DNA of 58,498 bases from the NCBI GenBank assembly GCA_905479985.1, contig CAJQOM010000039.1, positions 1 through 58,498 of the forward strand, in the 5' to 3' direction. Shown here one piece after another: positions 33,474 through 44,991 of the stretch. A model generated the notes under the pieces. The model did no database searches. It saw nothing but the letters and a program-made list of their open reading frames with translations, and had not been told where the DNA came from. Positions within the stretch are counted from its first letter, which is position 1. Every line of letters begins with the position of its first letter. A program made the position numbers and the translations under genes. The DNA comes from an uncultured Gammaproteobacteria bacterium (lineage in GTDB: Bacteria; Pseudomonadota; Gammaproteobacteria; Nitrosococcales; Methylophagaceae).

Positions 33474-34996
33474 CGTCTTATCCAAGTAAAGGGTTATTGA
33501 GCTTATTAGTAGGGTTGGTGAAAGACCCGAATGTGATTAAAGACGTTGATATCACCAGTGTCTCAATGGATAGCCGCCAAGTTGAAGCAGGCGCGTTATT
33601 TATCGCGACAGCAAAACAGCAACAACAACGTCAAAAACATATTGAGCAAGCAGTATCAGCAGGTGCTAAAGCAATATTAGTTGATAATACTGTGATGGGT
33701 GAAACAGCCAGTGATGCAGTGCAAATTATCGTTGTAAGACAACTAGAAACTAAGGTCAGTGAAATTGCCGGCCGTTTCTTTGGCCATCCCTCTCTCGGGC
33801 AGACGATCATTGCAGTCACCGGTACCAATGGCAAAACATCAGTCAGCCAATTCATTGCACAATGCCTCGAGTTTTCAGGTCAAGCTTGCGGTGTGATAGG
33901 CACGTTAGGTACCGGACGAATGGATGCATTAACCGACACGGGTATGACAACACCGGATCCCGTGAAAGTACAAGCGACCTTAGCGGATTTTTTCCAACAA
34001 TCTATTAGCACCGTGGTGATCGAAGCATCATCACACGCATTAGAACAAGGCCGTTTGAATAGCGTTGCGATTGATGTGGCTGTTTTGACTAATTTAAGCC
34101 GGGATCATCTTGATTACCATCATGATATGGCGAGTTATGCCGAAGCAAAAAAACGTTTATTCCGATTTGCTAGTGTAAAAACAGCTGTGATTAATGCACA
34201 AGATGACGTTGGCCAAGCGTTGATACAAGAGTTGGCAGATAACAAGGCCATTCAGCTTGTGACTTATGGTCAAGAAACGAAGACAAGCATAGCAGCCAAT
34301 GATGCCGAAATGACTGCAAAAGGTGTGCGTTTTAATTTAGTCAAAGCCGATGACTCTGCCCTAATAGAAAGCAGCTTATTAGGCGCTTTCAATATTGATA
34401 ATTTGCTCGCAACAGCAGGCAGCTTATTGGCTGTTGGCTTGTCGTTTGAACAAGTCGCGACAGCTTTACAGCAATGTCGTGCTGCTAAAGGCAGAATGGA
34501 GATGTACGGTAGCAAGCAACAAACCACTGTTGTGATCGATTTTGCCCATACCCCTGATGCATTAACCCAAGCATTACAATCCTTACAGCAACATAAACCA
34601 GCACAAGGCCAGTTGTGGTGTGTATTTGGTTGTGGCGGTGATCGTGATGTGGGCAAGAGACCATTGATGGGTGCAGCGGTAGAACAGAATGCCGATCACA
34701 TCATTATTACGGATGATAATCCGAGAAGTGAAGATAACATTGCCATTGTTGAGGCCATTTTGAGCGGTTTAGATAAGCAGGAACAAGCCCATATAGAACA
34801 TGATCGACAGCAAGCGATTGAATACGCGATTCACGAAGCAAAACAGCACGACATTATATTAGTGGCTGGCAAAGGCCATGAACAATATCAAGAAATAGCA
34901 GGCGTTAAAAAGCCGTATAGCGATATTGAAACGGTTGTCAGAGCCTTGCAAGCGGCCAATGATGCACAGGCTGCATCAGCGAGCGTGAAGTCATGA
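33470..34996 (+). CDS. murE: UDP-MurNAc-L-Ala-D-Glu:meso-DAP ligase MurE
   Basis: MurE adds the third stem-peptide residue to the peptidoglycan precursor. The 508-residue protein has the N-terminal UDP-binding domain (SVSMDSRQVEAGALFIA), the ATP loop VTGTNGKTSVSQF, TTPDPVKVQATLADFF, NLSRDHLDYH and DFAHTPDALTQAL. The signature DNPR in TDDNPRSED indicates meso-diaminopimelate rather than lysine as substrate, as expected for a Gram-negative. It overlaps ftsI and murF by four bases each. Confidence 0.97.
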   Translation: MTSYPSKGLLSLLVGLVKDPNVIKDVDITSVSMDSRQVEAGALFIATAKQQQQRQKHIEQAVSAGAKAILVDNTVMGETASDAVQIIVVRQLETKVSEIAGRFFGHPSLGQTIIAVTGTNGKTSVSQFIAQCLEFSGQACGVIGTLGTGRMDALTDTGMTTPDPVKVQATLADFFQQSISTVVIEASSHALEQGRLNSVAIDVAVLTNLSRDHLDYHHDMASYAEAKKRLFRFASVKTAVINAQDDVGQALIQELADNKAIQLVTYGQETKTSIAANDAEMTAKGVRFNLVKADDSALIESSLLGAFNIDNLLATAGSLLAVGLSFEQVATALQQCRAAKGRMEMYGSKQQTTVVIDFAHTPDALTQALQSLQQHKPAQGQLWCVFGCGGDRDVGKRPLMGAAVEQNADHIIITDDNPRSEDNIAIVEAILSGLDKQEQAHIEHDRQQAIEYAIHEAKQHDIILVAGKGHEQYQEIAGVKKPYSDIETVVRALQAANDAQAASASVKS

Positions 34997-36348
34997 CCAT
35001 CACACTCAACTTGGCGACAGCAGCCAAATTACTCAATTGCCCTGCACCGACGCAAGCCGGCACAATTACAGGCGCTGCAATCGATAGCCGACGAGTTAAA
35101 CAAGGCGATATTTTCATTGCGATTGCCGGTGAAAAGGTCGATGGACATGATTACATCGCTGCAGCAAGACAAGCAGGCGCGAGTGCGGCATTGGTATCAA
35201 GTCGACAAGATGACGCATTACCGCAATTAGTGGTTGATGATGTCGTAACGGCTTTAGGCCTATTAGCACAAGTATGGCGTGAACAAAGCCAATGCAAAGT
35301 GATTGCCGTCACCGGCAGCAACGGTAAAACGACCGTGAAGGAAATGCTAGCGACGATATTGTCACAACATCATCATGTAATCGCAACGGCCGGTAATTTT
35401 AATAATAACTTAGGTGTGCCACTGACCTTATTTAGATTACAAGCAGACACTGAGTTTGCCGTCATCGAAATGGGTGCGAATCACCTCGGAGAGATAGCCG
35501 AATTAGTCCAGTTAGCAAAACCAAATGTCGCCATGATTAATAATGTCAGTGCAGCGCATATTGAAGGTTTTGGTAGCTTAGAAGGTGTGGCAAGCGCAAA
35601 AGGAGAAATATTTTCTCATCTACCTATTGATGGCGTCGGGATCGTGAATGCTGATATGCCGTATGTATCGCAATGGCAGCAGACTTTACAGCAACACAAA
35701 ATGATGACTTTTGGTTTAGAGTCAGAAGCCGATGTAGAAGCAACAGATTGCCAGTTACATGTCATTGCTAGCCATTTTATGGCCAAGTGTGGCGATGTGT
35801 TCCATTATATTAATCTGCCATTACCCGGCAAACATAATATTGCCAATGCCTTAGCGGCCATCACGGTTTGTAAAGCACTTTCTATCTCAATCGAAGACAT
35901 GATTAGCGGCTTAGCAGCAATGAAAGGCGTACCGCATCGGCTGCAATTACGCCCAGGACAGGGTAAAGCAACCTTAATTGATGATAGTTATAACGCCAAC
36001 CCAGGTTCTTATGAGCAAGCGATTGCCACATTAAAAGCCTTCCCAGGCCAACATTGGTTGGTTTTAGGTGATTTCGGTGAACTTGGCGAAGAGACAGAAA
36101 CAATTCATCGCACGCTAGGCCAACAAGCAAAAGCAGCCGGTGTCAGCCGATTGTTAACAGTGGGCCAACACAGTGAGTTAGCGACGATTAGCTTCGGTGA
36201 AGGCGCACAACATTTTACTGATATAGCAGCACTACAAAAGCAGTTAGAAACAACATTGGCAGAAGATGTGACCTGTTTAATCAAAGGATCACGCTTCATG
36301 CAACTAGATAAGTTAGCAGATGGACTTGCTATGGAAGGGAAAAGCTAA
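34993..36348 (+). CDS. murF: UDP-MurNAc-tripeptide D-Ala-D-Ala ligase MurF
   Basis: MurF attaches the D-Ala-D-Ala dipeptide made by Ddl (43286-44212). The 451-residue protein shows [17 protein letters not shown], the ATP loop [39 protein letters not shown] and [15 protein letters not shown], all diagnostic. It shares one base with mraY (stop-start TAATG). Normal family length; no anomaly seen. Confidence 0.97.
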   Translation: MTITLNLATAAKLLNCPAPTQAGTITGAAIDSRRVKQGDIFIAIAGEKVDGHDYIAAARQAGASAALVSSRQDDALPQLVVDDVVTALGLLAQVWREQSQCKVIAVTGSNGKTTVKEMLATILSQHHHVIATAGNFNNNLGVPLTLFRLQADTEFAVIEMGANHLGEIAELVQLAKPNVAMINNVSAAHIEGFGSLEGVASAKGEIFSHLPIDGVGIVNADMPYVSQWQQTLQQHKMMTFGLESEADVEATDCQLHVIASHFMAKCGDVFHYINLPLPGKHNIANALAAITVCKALSISIEDMISGLAAMKGVPHRLQLRPGQGKATLIDDSYNANPGSYEQAIATLKAFPGQHWLVLGDFGELGEETETIHRTLGQQAKAAGVSRLLTVGQHSELATISFGEGAQHFTDIAALQKQLETTLAEDVTCLIKGSRFMQLDKLADGLAMEGKS

Positions 36349-37430
36349 TGCTACTTTATCTAACAGATTATTTAAGCCAATTTGATAGTGGTTTCAGGGT
36401 GTTTCAATACCTAACACTACGTTCAATATTAGGTGTCATAACCGCATTGGGCATTGCCCTGATTGTTGGCCCGACGATGATTCGCCGCTTAAGCTTCAAA
36501 CAAATTGGCCAAGTTATCAGAGACGATGGTCCACAATCACATCTCAGTAAATCTGGTACGCCAACAATGGGCGGCGCTTTGATTCTCGTGGCGATTGCTG
36601 TCAGCACGCTATTGTGGGCTGACTTGTCAAACCGCTATCTCTGGGTTGTATTAACCGTAACGTTAGCATTTGGTGTGATTGGTTTTGTTGACGATTACAT
36701 TAAATTGGTGCGCCAAGATCCAAAAGGCTTACTCAGCCGTTACAAATATTTTTGGCAATCTGTCGTAGGTGCCGGCGCAGCGGTTTTTCTCTTTTACACT
36801 GCTACTATCCCTGCTGAAACAGAGCTGATTATTCCCTTCTTTAAAGATGTGATTATTCCACTAGGCGCTTGGTATATGCTGCTAACCTATCTTGTGATTG
36901 TCGGTAGCAGCAATGCAGTGAACTTAACCGACGGCTTAGATGGCTTAGCTATTTTACCGACTGTGATGGTCGCGGGCGCTTTAGGTTTATTCAGTTATTT
37001 AACGGGCCATTCAGAATTCGCACGTTATTTAGCCATTCCTTATATTCCCGGTGCAGGTGAATTGACGGTATTTTGTGCTGCGATGGTTGGCGCAGGCTTA
37101 GGGTTTTTATGGTTTAACACCTATCCAGCACAAGTCTTTATGGGCGATATCGGTGCTTTAGCATTGGGCGCGGCTTTAGGCTGTGTTGCGGTATTGGTAA
37201 GACAAGAACTGGTCTTAGTCATCATGGGCGGTGTATTTGTCATCGAAACCTTATCCGTTGTTGTCCAAGTGGCCTCTTTCAAATTACGCGGAAAACGCGT
37301 TTTTTTGATGGCGCCGATACACCATCACTATGAATTAAAAGGTTGGCCTGAACCACGGATTATCGTGCGGTTTTGGATCATTACTGTGTTCTTAGTCCTT
37401 GTTGGCATAGCCAGTTTAAAAATCAGATGA
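36348..37430 (+). CDS. mraY: Phospho-MurNAc-pentapeptide translocase MraY
   Basis: MraY transfers the MurNAc-pentapeptide onto undecaprenyl phosphate to form lipid I. The 360-residue polytopic protein has about ten membrane segments and the catalytic loops: [57 protein letters not shown] and the His motif [10 protein letters not shown]. It ends overlapping murD (ATGA). Confidence 0.97.
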   Translation: MLLYLTDYLSQFDSGFRVFQYLTLRSILGVITALGIALIVGPTMIRRLSFKQIGQVIRDDGPQSHLSKSGTPTMGGALILVAIAVSTLLWADLSNRYLWVVLTVTLAFGVIGFVDDYIKLVRQDPKGLLSRYKYFWQSVVGAGAAVFLFYTATIPAETELIIPFFKDVIIPLGAWYMLLTYLVIVGSSNAVNLTDGLDGLAILPTVMVAGALGLFSYLTGHSEFARYLAIPYIPGAGELTVFCAAMVGAGLGFLWFNTYPAQVFMGDIGALALGAALGCVAVLVRQELVLVIMGGVFVIETLSVVVQVASFKLRGKRVFLMAPIHHHYELKGWPEPRIIVRFWIITVFLVLVGIASLKIR

Positions 37431-38785
37431 CAACGATGGCAAATAAACAATTGCATGCAGAGACTTTCTTGATTATTGGCTTAGGCCAAACAGGGTTGTC
37501 ATGCGCGCGATTTTTAGTTGAAAAAGGCCATGTTGTTGCCGTAATGGACACGCGTAAAAAACCACCGTGCCTGGCAACATTGCAAACAGAGTTACCTGAA
37601 GTATTAGTCCAAACGGGTGGTTTAATCAGTGATTGGATGTGTCGTAGCGACACTATTGTATTAAGTCCAGGTGTTGATCCACGTTTGCCTGAAATTAAAG
37701 CAGCGCGTGAACAGGGAATCGAGATCATCGGAGATATCGAATTATTCACCCGTTATATTAATGAACCCATGATAGCGATAACAGGATCAAATGGCAAAAG
37801 TACCGTCACGACCATGGTGGCAGAAATGGCCGTCACAGCAGGAAAAAACGTCCAAGTAGGTGGCAATCTAGGTGTGCCCGCCTTAGAATTGATTACTGAA
37901 CCGGCACCCGATTTTTATATTTTAGAATTATCGAGTTTTCAGTTAGAAACCGTTTCATCATTAAATGCACACACCGCTGTCGTACTCAATATCAGCGCTG
38001 ATCATCTTGATCGTTATGATAATGAACAACAGTATCAAGATGCCAAAGCGAAAGTCTATGTTGGCTCAGGCACGATGGTGATTAATCGTGATGATGCTTT
38101 GGTCAATAATTGGTCAAAAGACAATCGCCACCAAATTGGCTTTACGCTGAATACACCTGCTGACAATGAGTTCGGCATTATCTCCGAGGACGGTAAAACG
38201 TATTTAGCGCAAGGTCAGCAAAAACTCATTGAGTCTGAACAATTACAAATCACTGGCCAACATAATATGGCCAATGCCTTAGCCGCATTGGCGTTAGGTC
38301 AAGCGATGGCATTGCCAATGACTGCTATGTTGCAATCAATTGGTGAATACCGTGGCTTACCGCACCGTTGCCAATTGGTCGCGAAACAACACGGTGTACG
38401 CTGGGTCAATGATTCTAAAGCGACCAACGTCGGTGCGTGTATTGCTGCGATTGAAGGCTTAGCCAATCATAAAAATATCATCTTAATTGCTGGCGGTGCC
38501 GGTAAAGATCAAGCCTTTTCAGAACTCAGTAATGTATTGAGCGAACATGTCAAAACAATCCTGTTGATTGGGCAAGATGCCAATGTGATTGCCCAATCTG
38601 TCCCGAAAAATGTGACGCAATATCACGTAGAAGACATGGTTGACGCTATCAAACAAGCAAAGGCTGATGCAATAGAAGGTGACATCGTTTTATTATCACC
38701 CGCTTGTGCCAGCTTCGATATGTATGGCAGTTATGCCGAACGTGGCGAGCACTTCATCCATGCGGTGGAGGATCAGCTGTCATGA
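37427..38785 (+). CDS. murD: UDP-MurNAc-L-alanine:D-glutamate ligase MurD
   Basis: MurD adds D-glutamate to UDP-MurNAc-L-Ala. I choose the ATG at 37427, which overlaps the mraY stop by four bases like the other junctions here, giving 452 residues; the open frame back to 37373 lies inside mraY. Motifs are [27 protein letters not shown], the ATP loop [34 protein letters not shown] and [12 protein letters not shown]. An ATG at 37436 is a second possible start. Confidence 0.96.
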   Translation: MTTMANKQLHAETFLIIGLGQTGLSCARFLVEKGHVVAVMDTRKKPPCLATLQTELPEVLVQTGGLISDWMCRSDTIVLSPGVDPRLPEIKAAREQGIEIIGDIELFTRYINEPMIAITGSNGKSTVTTMVAEMAVTAGKNVQVGGNLGVPALELITEPAPDFYILELSSFQLETVSSLNAHTAVVLNISADHLDRYDNEQQYQDAKAKVYVGSGTMVINRDDALVNNWSKDNRHQIGFTLNTPADNEFGIISEDGKTYLAQGQQKLIESEQLQITGQHNMANALAALALGQAMALPMTAMLQSIGEYRGLPHRCQLVAKQHGVRWVNDSKATNVGACIAAIEGLANHKNIILIAGGAGKDQAFSELSNVLSEHVKTILLIGQDANVIAQSVPKNVTQYHVEDMVDAIKQAKADAIEGDIVLLSPACASFDMYGSYAERGEHFIHAVEDQLS

Positions 38786-39927
38786 GTAAAGCGGTCATCC
38801 AATATGATTTCGATAGAGCACTCGTTTTTGCGTCAGGGACTTTGTTAGTGATCGGCTTAATTATGGTGGGTTCAGCATCCATTTCAATTGCTGATGGAAA
38901 ATTAAATCAACCCTTATTTTATTTTAATCGCCAATTGATTTTCGCATTAGCTGGCTTAGCTATCGCAGCCATGGTCATCACTGTTCGATTAGAAGTATGG
39001 CGCCAATTAGCACCTTTATTATTGATGCTGGGCGTTGGACTATTAATCTTGGTGTTAATACCGGGCATTGGCCGTGAAGTGAATGGTAGTCGTCGCTGGC
39101 TACCGTTAGGCCCGGTCAATATCCAAGTCGCTGAAATCATCAAATTATTCTCTATTATCTACGTGGCTGATTATTTACACCGCCATCATGGTCAATTGAA
39201 TGGTTCATTTTTCAAAGTATTTGGTCCATTAGTCTTGCTTGGGGTAGCGGCATTATTGTTGTTATTACAACCTGATATGGGCTCAGTCGTTGTCATTCTA
39301 TCGACAGTATTAGCCATGTTATTTTTAGGGGGCGCACGGTTAGATGTGTTTGCTGCTTTGATGACAATTTTCGCGGGTTTATTTTCTGTTTTGATTTGGT
39401 TAGCACCGTATCGCTTACAACGCTTGCAAACTTTCATGGACCCATGGCAAGACCCATTTGGGAGTGGTTTCCAATTAACCCAAGCCCTAATCGCATTTGG
39501 TCGTGGCGATTGGTTAGGCGTGGGGCTAGGCAGCAGCATGCAAAAGTTGTTTTATTTGCCAGAAGCCCACACAGATTTCCTTTATTCGATTTTAGCTGAA
39601 GAGCTTGGTTTGGTCGGTGCATTAAGCATTTTGGTTTTATTCTCAATTTTCATCTGGCGGGCATTAGCGATTGGCCGTGCTGCAGAATTGGCGGGTCAAG
39701 TCTTCGGCGCACAAATTGCCTGCGGCATTGGCATTTGGATAGGATTACAAGCTTGTGTAAACATGGGCGTCAATATGGGGGTATTACCGACGAAAGGGTT
39801 AACACTGCCACTGATGAGCTACGGCGGCAGTAGTTTGTTATTAACCTGTTTAGCGATTGCACTGCTGTTCCGCGTCGACTTGGAAACGCGTTTCCCGGAA
39901 CAAGCGTCAGCAAGGGTGAAACGCTAA
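38782..39927 (+). CDS. ftsW: Septal glycan polymerase FtsW
   Basis: FtsW is the SEDS-family glycosyltransferase that polymerises septal glycan with FtsI. The start is set at the ATG at 38782 ([16 protein letters not shown]), overlapping murD by four bases; the longer frame is an artefact. The 381-residue protein has about ten membrane segments and the conserved GSRRWLPLGPVNIQVAEIIKL, LLLQPDMGSVVVI, DPFGSGFQLTQALIAFGRG, AHTDFLYSILAEELG and GLTLPLMSYGGSSLL. A one-base stop-start overlap joins it to murG. Confidence 0.96.
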   Translation: MSKAVIQYDFDRALVFASGTLLVIGLIMVGSASISIADGKLNQPLFYFNRQLIFALAGLAIAAMVITVRLEVWRQLAPLLLMLGVGLLILVLIPGIGREVNGSRRWLPLGPVNIQVAEIIKLFSIIYVADYLHRHHGQLNGSFFKVFGPLVLLGVAALLLLLQPDMGSVVVILSTVLAMLFLGGARLDVFAALMTIFAGLFSVLIWLAPYRLQRLQTFMDPWQDPFGSGFQLTQALIAFGRGDWLGVGLGSSMQKLFYLPEAHTDFLYSILAEELGLVGALSILVLFSIFIWRALAIGRAAELAGQVFGAQIACGIGIWIGLQACVNMGVNMGVLPTKGLTLPLMSYGGSSLLLTCLAIALLFRVDLETRFPEQASARVKR

Positions 39928-40988
39928 TGGCCAATATTATGATTATGGCTGGCGGCACAGGCGGACACGTTTTCCCAGCATTAGCCGTGGCGGATGTATT
40001 AAAACAACGGGGCGAAAATGTTGCGTGGATTGGCACAGCAAAAGGCATTGAAGCAAGCTTAGTCCCTGAAGCGGGTTATGCCTTAAATTTAATTAGCGTA
40101 CAAGGCCTGCGAGGCAATGGTTTATTAGGCTGGTTAACAGCACCGTTTAAGCTGGTAAAAGCAGTCATTGAGGCCATGGGTGCTTTAAAACGCCATCAAG
40201 CAGATATGGTTTTAGGCTTGGGCGGTTTTGCGTCTGGCCCAGGCGGCGTCGCGGCATGGTTGTTAAGAAAGCCCGTTGTGATTCATGAGCAAAATGCGAT
40301 CCCGGGCCTAACCAACAAATTATTAGCTAAATTAGCTAAACATGTTCTACAGGGTTTCCCTAATAGCTTTACAGAAGCGCAGTGGGTTGGTAATCCGGTT
40401 AGAGCAAGCATTGCAGCATTAGCTGAGCCGACAGAAAAAACCAATCAGAATCAAACAAAAATATTGGTGCTAGGCGGCAGTTTGGGTGCGAAGTCACTCA
40501 ATACGTTATTGCCACAAGCATTGAAAATAATTGGCGAGCAACATGACTTTATTGTGAATCATCAGTGTGGCCAGAAACATATTGAAGATTGCCAGCAGCA
40601 ATATCAACAAGCGAGCATTAAAGCAGACATCAGTCCTTTTATTGCAGATATGGCAGCCGCTTATGATTGGGCAGATATTGTGGTGTGTCGGGCTGGGGCT
40701 TTGACCATTGCTGAGCTATCAGCAGCAGGCGTAGCATCAGTTTTAGTGCCTTATCCTTATGCGGTTGATGATCATCAAACCCATAACGCAGCTGCTTTAC
40801 TAAATGTAGGCGCGGCGGTGTTGATGCCAGAATCAACTTTAACGGCACCAGCGTTGGCAGAACAATTACTCGCATTAACAGCCGATTCAACCACGTTATT
40901 GAAGATGGCAACCGCAGCCAGGACACAGGCAAAACCAGAAGCGGCCAATACAATCGCAGATATCTGCATGGCGGTGAGTCATGGATAA
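39927..40988 (+). CDS. murG: Lipid II synthase MurG
   Basis: MurG adds GlcNAc to lipid I at the inner face of the membrane. The 353-residue GT-B protein shows [19 protein letters not shown] at the N-terminus, [68 protein letters not shown] and [14 protein letters not shown]. The two glycine-rich loops and the UDP-GlcNAc-binding Asp/Gln region are intact. It overlaps murC by eight bases. Confidence 0.97.
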   Translation: MANIMIMAGGTGGHVFPALAVADVLKQRGENVAWIGTAKGIEASLVPEAGYALNLISVQGLRGNGLLGWLTAPFKLVKAVIEAMGALKRHQADMVLGLGGFASGPGGVAAWLLRKPVVIHEQNAIPGLTNKLLAKLAKHVLQGFPNSFTEAQWVGNPVRASIAALAEPTEKTNQNQTKILVLGGSLGAKSLNTLLPQALKIIGEQHDFIVNHQCGQKHIEDCQQQYQQASIKADISPFIADMAAAYDWADIVVCRAGALTIAELSAAGVASVLVPYPYAVDDHQTHNAAALLNVGAAVLMPESTLTAPALAEQLLALTADSTTLLKMATAARTQAKPEAANTIADICMAVSHG

Positions 40989-42402
40989 ACTAACCTCGGC
41001 AATGCAAAGTCGGATAAAGCATATCCATTTAATCGGCATTGGTGGCGTCGGCATGGGCGGTATCGCTGAAGTGCTATTGAATTTAGGTTATCAAGTCTCT
41101 GGCTCAGATCTCCGTGAAAATGCTTTGATTCACCATTTGCGTCAACTGGGTGCGAGTATCCATATTGGCCATGATGCAGGCCATTTAGACGGCGCGGATG
41201 TTGTTGTCGTTTCAACAGCCATAGACCCAGAAAATCCTGAATTAGTAGCGGCTAAAGAGCAACGGGTTCCCGTTGTACCTAGAGCAGAAATGTTGGCGGA
41301 GCTAATGCGGTTCAGTTACGGCATTGCGGTAGCCGGTACCCATGGTAAAACCACCACAACCAGCTTAATCGCTGCGCTACTAAGTGAAGGTGAATTAGAT
41401 CCGACGTTTGTCATCGGTGGCCGTCTTAATAGTGCGGGTAGTAATGCCAAATTAGGCTCAGGCCGTTATTTAGTGGCTGAAGCAGATGAAAGTGATGCGT
41501 CATTTTTATATTTGCAACCTGTGATCGCCGTTGTGACCAATATCGGTGAAGATCACATGGCGACATACGATGGTGATTTTAATAAGCTAAAAGATACATT
41601 TTTAGAATTTCTGCATCATTTACCGTTTTACGGTCTGGCCGTGATGTGCATAGATGATCCAGTGATTCAAGAAGTGTTACCAGAAGTAACCCGTCCAGTA
41701 GTGACATATGGACTCTCTGAAGAAGCCGATTTTCAAATCTCTGATTTGCAACAAGCCGACGGCCAAAGCCATTTCACAGTGACCAATAAAGCGACCGGTC
41801 AAACAGCGTCAATGACATTGAATATGCCCGGCTTACATAATGCCTTAAATGCGACGGCGGCCCTCGTCATCGCACGACAACTAGATGTGTCCATAGCAGC
41901 CTGCCAGAACGGGTTAAATAATTTCTCAGGGATAGCTCGCCGCTTTAATATTGTGGGTGATATTAATGTTGAGACGGGCAAAACATTATTGATTGACGAT
42001 TATGGTCATCATCCAACGGAATTAGCCGCGGCCATTGCAGCAACAAGAGCCAGCTGGCCAGAACGCCGTTTAGTCTTATTGTTCCAACCGCATCGCTATA
42101 CCCGTACGCGGGATTTATTTGATGATTTTGCCCAAGTACTGTCAAGTGTCGATGTTTTGTTGATGCAGGAAGTGTATCCAGCCGGTGAAAAAATCATTAC
42201 AGGCGCGGATAGTAAGAGCTTATGTCGTGCGGTACGAGCACGCGGTCAAGTTGATCCGATTTTTGTAGAAGATAATGTGGCGTTATTCGAGTTGTTACCA
42301 ACGCTATTGGTTGATGGTGATATTTTAATGACGATGGGCGCCGGAGATATTGGCACGACATCGCTTGAAATTGCCCAAAAACTAGGCGGTCATCAGTCAT
42401 GA
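40981..42402 (+). CDS. murC: UDP-MurNAc:L-alanine ligase MurC
   Basis: MurC adds L-alanine, the first stem-peptide residue. The 473-residue product has the Rossmann start [35 protein letters not shown], the ATP loop [49 protein letters not shown] and [12 protein letters not shown]. The family's length and motif spacing are normal. It overlaps murG by eight and murB by four bases. Confidence 0.97.
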   Translation: MDKLTSAMQSRIKHIHLIGIGGVGMGGIAEVLLNLGYQVSGSDLRENALIHHLRQLGASIHIGHDAGHLDGADVVVVSTAIDPENPELVAAKEQRVPVVPRAEMLAELMRFSYGIAVAGTHGKTTTTSLIAALLSEGELDPTFVIGGRLNSAGSNAKLGSGRYLVAEADESDASFLYLQPVIAVVTNIGEDHMATYDGDFNKLKDTFLEFLHHLPFYGLAVMCIDDPVIQEVLPEVTRPVVTYGLSEEADFQISDLQQADGQSHFTVTNKATGQTASMTLNMPGLHNALNATAALVIARQLDVSIAACQNGLNNFSGIARRFNIVGDINVETGKTLLIDDYGHHPTELAAAIAATRASWPERRLVLLFQPHRYTRTRDLFDDFAQVLSSVDVLLMQEVYPAGEKIITGADSKSLCRAVRARGQVDPIFVEDNVALFELLPTLLVDGDILMTMGAGDIGTTSLEIAQKLGGHQS

Positions 42403-43286
42403 CTGACTTCCTAAATTTGCGTGGCGAATTACGCATTAATGAATCGTTAGCAAAACATACCTCATGGCGCGTTGGTGGCATTGCCCGTCAATTTTATAAA
42501 CCATCAGATAAAGCAGATTTAGGTCAATTTTTAAGTCAGTTAGCTGCATCAGAGCCCGTATTATGGCTTGGATTAGGTAGTAACTTATTGGTACGAGATG
42601 GCGGATTCCCGGGCACAGTCATCTCAACGGCCGGTATCTTACAAGATTTCACGATTAAAGCTGACGCGATAGAGGCAGAAGTGGGTGTTTATTGCAGCAA
42701 ATTAGCCAAACAAGCGGCTAAAGCCAGTTTGAGCGGCGCCGCATTTTTTGCAGGTATTCCCGGCACATTTGGTGGTGCACTAGCGATGAATGCAGGGGCA
42801 CATGGGACTGAAACATGGTCATTGGTCTCACAAGTGACAACAGTTGATCGCCAAGGTGAGTTTCACCAAAGAACACCGGATGAATTTGATATCAGCTATC
42901 GCCATGTTGCCGGTCCGAAAGAAGAATGGTTTATTGCCGGCACAGTTGAGTTGAAACAGGGCGAACAAGCCCAAGAAACAGCAGAAATTAAAGCCTTATT
43001 AAAACGCCGTAATGAAACCCAACCAACCAGCCAACCTTGTGCCGGCTCTGTTTTTAGAAACCCGGATGATGATTTTGCCGGTCGCTTGATTGAAATGTCA
43101 GGCTTAAAAGGCTTGAGCATTGGTGGTGCAGCAGTATCAGAAAAGCATGCCAACTTTATCGTGAATACCGGTGAGGCAACCGCGGCTGATATCGAAGCAT
43201 TAATTTTGTTAGTACAACAAAAAATTGCAATGGAACATGGTGTGCAATTACAAACTGAAGTCCATATTGTCGGGGAGGTCGCATAA
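42399..43286 (+). CDS. murB: UDP-N-acetylenolpyruvoylglucosamine reductase MurB (short type II)
   Basis: MurB reduces UDP-GlcNAc-enolpyruvate to UDP-MurNAc with FAD and NADPH. The 295-residue protein shows [48 protein letters not shown] (FAD-binding), [18 protein letters not shown] with the catalytic Ser, and [10 protein letters not shown] with the proton-relay region. At this length and lacking the Tyr-loop of the E. coli enzyme it is a type II MurB, which is usual next to murC and ddl. Confidence 0.96.
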   Translation: MTDFLNLRGELRINESLAKHTSWRVGGIARQFYKPSDKADLGQFLSQLAASEPVLWLGLGSNLLVRDGGFPGTVISTAGILQDFTIKADAIEAEVGVYCSKLAKQAAKASLSGAAFFAGIPGTFGGALAMNAGAHGTETWSLVSQVTTVDRQGEFHQRTPDEFDISYRHVAGPKEEWFIAGTVELKQGEQAQETAEIKALLKRRNETQPTSQPCAGSVFRNPDDDFAGRLIEMSGLKGLSIGGAAVSEKHANFIVNTGEATAADIEALILLVQQKIAMEHGVQLQTEVHIVGEVA

Positions 43287-44212
43287 TGTCAGTGACTGAC
43301 TTTGGCAAAGTAGCGGTATTAATGGGCGGACAGTCAGCTGAGCGGGTTATTTCGCTGCGCAGTGGTGACATGGTACTAGCTGCTTTGTTAAGACAAGGTG
43401 TCGATGCCCATAAAATCGATGTGGCGAAGGATGTTGCAACGCAATTATCGGCAGGCCAGTTTGACCGTGCTTTCATTATTTTGCATGGCCGTGGCGGCGA
43501 AGACGGTGAGATACAAGGTGTACTCAATAGCCTTGCGATACCGTATACCGGCTCTAATATCACAGGTGCCGTGCTATCGATGAATAAAGCGTTAAGCAAA
43601 GACATTTGGCAGCAAGTCAATTTGCCGACAGCCAACTTTGCCCATGTCGATGCGAACACCGATCCACAAAGTGTGATTGACCAATTAGGTTTACCGCTAT
43701 TCGTGAAGCCCGTGAATGAAGGGTCAAGTATTGGCATGACAAAGGTTGTTGAGTCGGCTGCTTTGGTACATGCAATTCAAGCTGCATTAGCTTATGACAA
43801 CGAAGTGATTGCCGAACGTTGGATTGACGGCGAGGAATATACCGTTGCGATATTGGGCGAGCATGCGCTGCCAGTTATTAGGCTCAAAACGCCCAACGAT
43901 TTTTATGACTTCGATGCAAAATATGAAGCCAATACCACAGAATACCTTTGCCCTGCAGGCTTAACTGAAGAAGATGAAGCGCTTTGCCAAAACATCGCTT
44001 TGAAAGCGTTCAAAGTATTAAGGATGCAAGGCTGGGGTAGAGTCGATTTTATGCGTGATCAAGACGGCCAATTTTATTTAATCGAAGCCAACAGCATTCC
44101 AGGTATGACTGATCACAGCTTGGTGCCAATGGCCGCAAAACAAGCAGGATTGGACTTTGAACAACTCGTCGTGAAGATTCTTGAAACAAGCATGAATAAG
44201 GAGGCGACATAA
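43286..44212 (+). CDS. ddl: D-alanine--D-alanine ligase (DdlB type)
   Basis: Ddl joins two D-alanines to give the dipeptide used by MurF. The 308-residue ATP-grasp enzyme shows VAVLMGGQSAERVISLRSG, ILHGRGGEDGEIQGVL, KALSKDIW, VKPVNEGSSIGMTKV, DGEEYTVAILG, YDFDAKYEA and the metal loop YLIEANSIPGMTDHSLVP. Usual MSLRSG replaced by ISLRSG is a mild variant. One-base overlaps join it to murB and ftsQ. Confidence 0.96.
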   Translation: MSVTDFGKVAVLMGGQSAERVISLRSGDMVLAALLRQGVDAHKIDVAKDVATQLSAGQFDRAFIILHGRGGEDGEIQGVLNSLAIPYTGSNITGAVLSMNKALSKDIWQQVNLPTANFAHVDANTDPQSVIDQLGLPLFVKPVNEGSSIGMTKVVESAALVHAIQAALAYDNEVIAERWIDGEEYTVAILGEHALPVIRLKTPNDFYDFDAKYEANTTEYLCPAGLTEEDEALCQNIALKAFKVLRMQGWGRVDFMRDQDGQFYLIEANSIPGMTDHSLVPMAAKQAGLDFEQLVVKILETSMNKEAT

Positions 44213-44991
44213 TGGCAAGACAAGTCAAACGTGGCGCCACCCGTAAACCTGTGCGTAAAGAGAAAAAAGTGATTGCTTGGCATTACATTGCACGCCAAGG
44301 CTTAGTGACATTGGCTTTTGTCGTTGTCGCAGCCAGTATTTTGTATGCACGCCAAAGTCACATCCTACCAATTTTACATGTCACCGTTGAAGGTGAATTT
44401 AACCATGTTGAAAAAGCCGTTTTAGTAGATGCTGTCAAGCCCTATACCCGAGGCAGTTTCTTAAGTATCGATGTCGACAAAATCAGCGAGGCGGGTGAAG
44501 CGTTAGCGTGGGTTAAGCAAGTACGCGTACAACGGATCTGGCCTGACAGCTTACACCTTGTCGTTAAAGAACAAGTGCCAGTGGCACGTTGGAAAAAAGC
44601 GGCGTATGTGAATGATGAAGGTGAACTCTTCCCCGAATCTAAAAAACCATTCCCTGCGACATTAGCGACATTAACTGGGCCAGACAGTAGCCAGATATTG
44701 ATGACAAAGCGCTATTTAAAGTTGAATAAAGTATTACAACACCATGATTTGAAGATAAAAGAACTCATCATGGATAAAAGACGTGCTTGGAGTATGGCAT
44801 TAAATAATGGCGTCAAAGTCGTTTTAGGCCGTGCAGAAAGCCAACAACGGTTTGAACGATTTTTACGTGTTTATCAGCAAGGCCTAGAGCGTTATCAATC
44901 ACAGATTGTCGAAATGGATATGCGTTATCCCAACGGCTTATCAGTAATTTGGAAACCAGGGCAAAAACCTGATTTTAACGGAACAGTATGA
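44212..44991 (+). CDS. ftsQ: Cell division protein FtsQ
   Basis: FtsQ is a bitopic divisome scaffold that binds FtsB and FtsL. The 259-residue protein has a basic cytosolic tail (KRGATRKPVRKEKK), one membrane helix (about residues 31-46, LVTLAFVVVAASILYA), a POTRA domain starting near LHVTVEGEFNHVEKAVLVDA, and the beta domain with VKEQVPVARWK and YVNDEGELFPE. Its end overlaps ftsA by four bases. Sequence is divergent as usual; topology and context are decisive. Confidence 0.95.
   Translation: MARQVKRGATRKPVRKEKKVIAWHYIARQGLVTLAFVVVAASILYARQSHILPILHVTVEGEFNHVEKAVLVDAVKPYTRGSFLSIDVDKISEAGEALAWVKQVRVQRIWPDSLHLVVKEQVPVARWKKAAYVNDEGELFPESKKPFPATLATLTGPDSSQILMTKRYLKLNKVLQHHDLKIKELIMDKRRAWSMALNNGVKVVLGRAESQQRFERFLRVYQQGLERYQSQIVEMDMRYPNGLSVIWKPGQKPDFNGTV

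Noticed and set aside
38704-38781. Longer ftsW start ([10 protein letters not shown]...)
   Set aside because: This extension overlaps the conserved C-terminus of murD; the ATG at 38782 with an ATGA overlap matches the other junctions of the cluster.
43156-43737. 193-codon frame antisense to ddl
   Set aside because: Lies entirely opposite intact murB/ddl, and its composition is that of a shadow frame.
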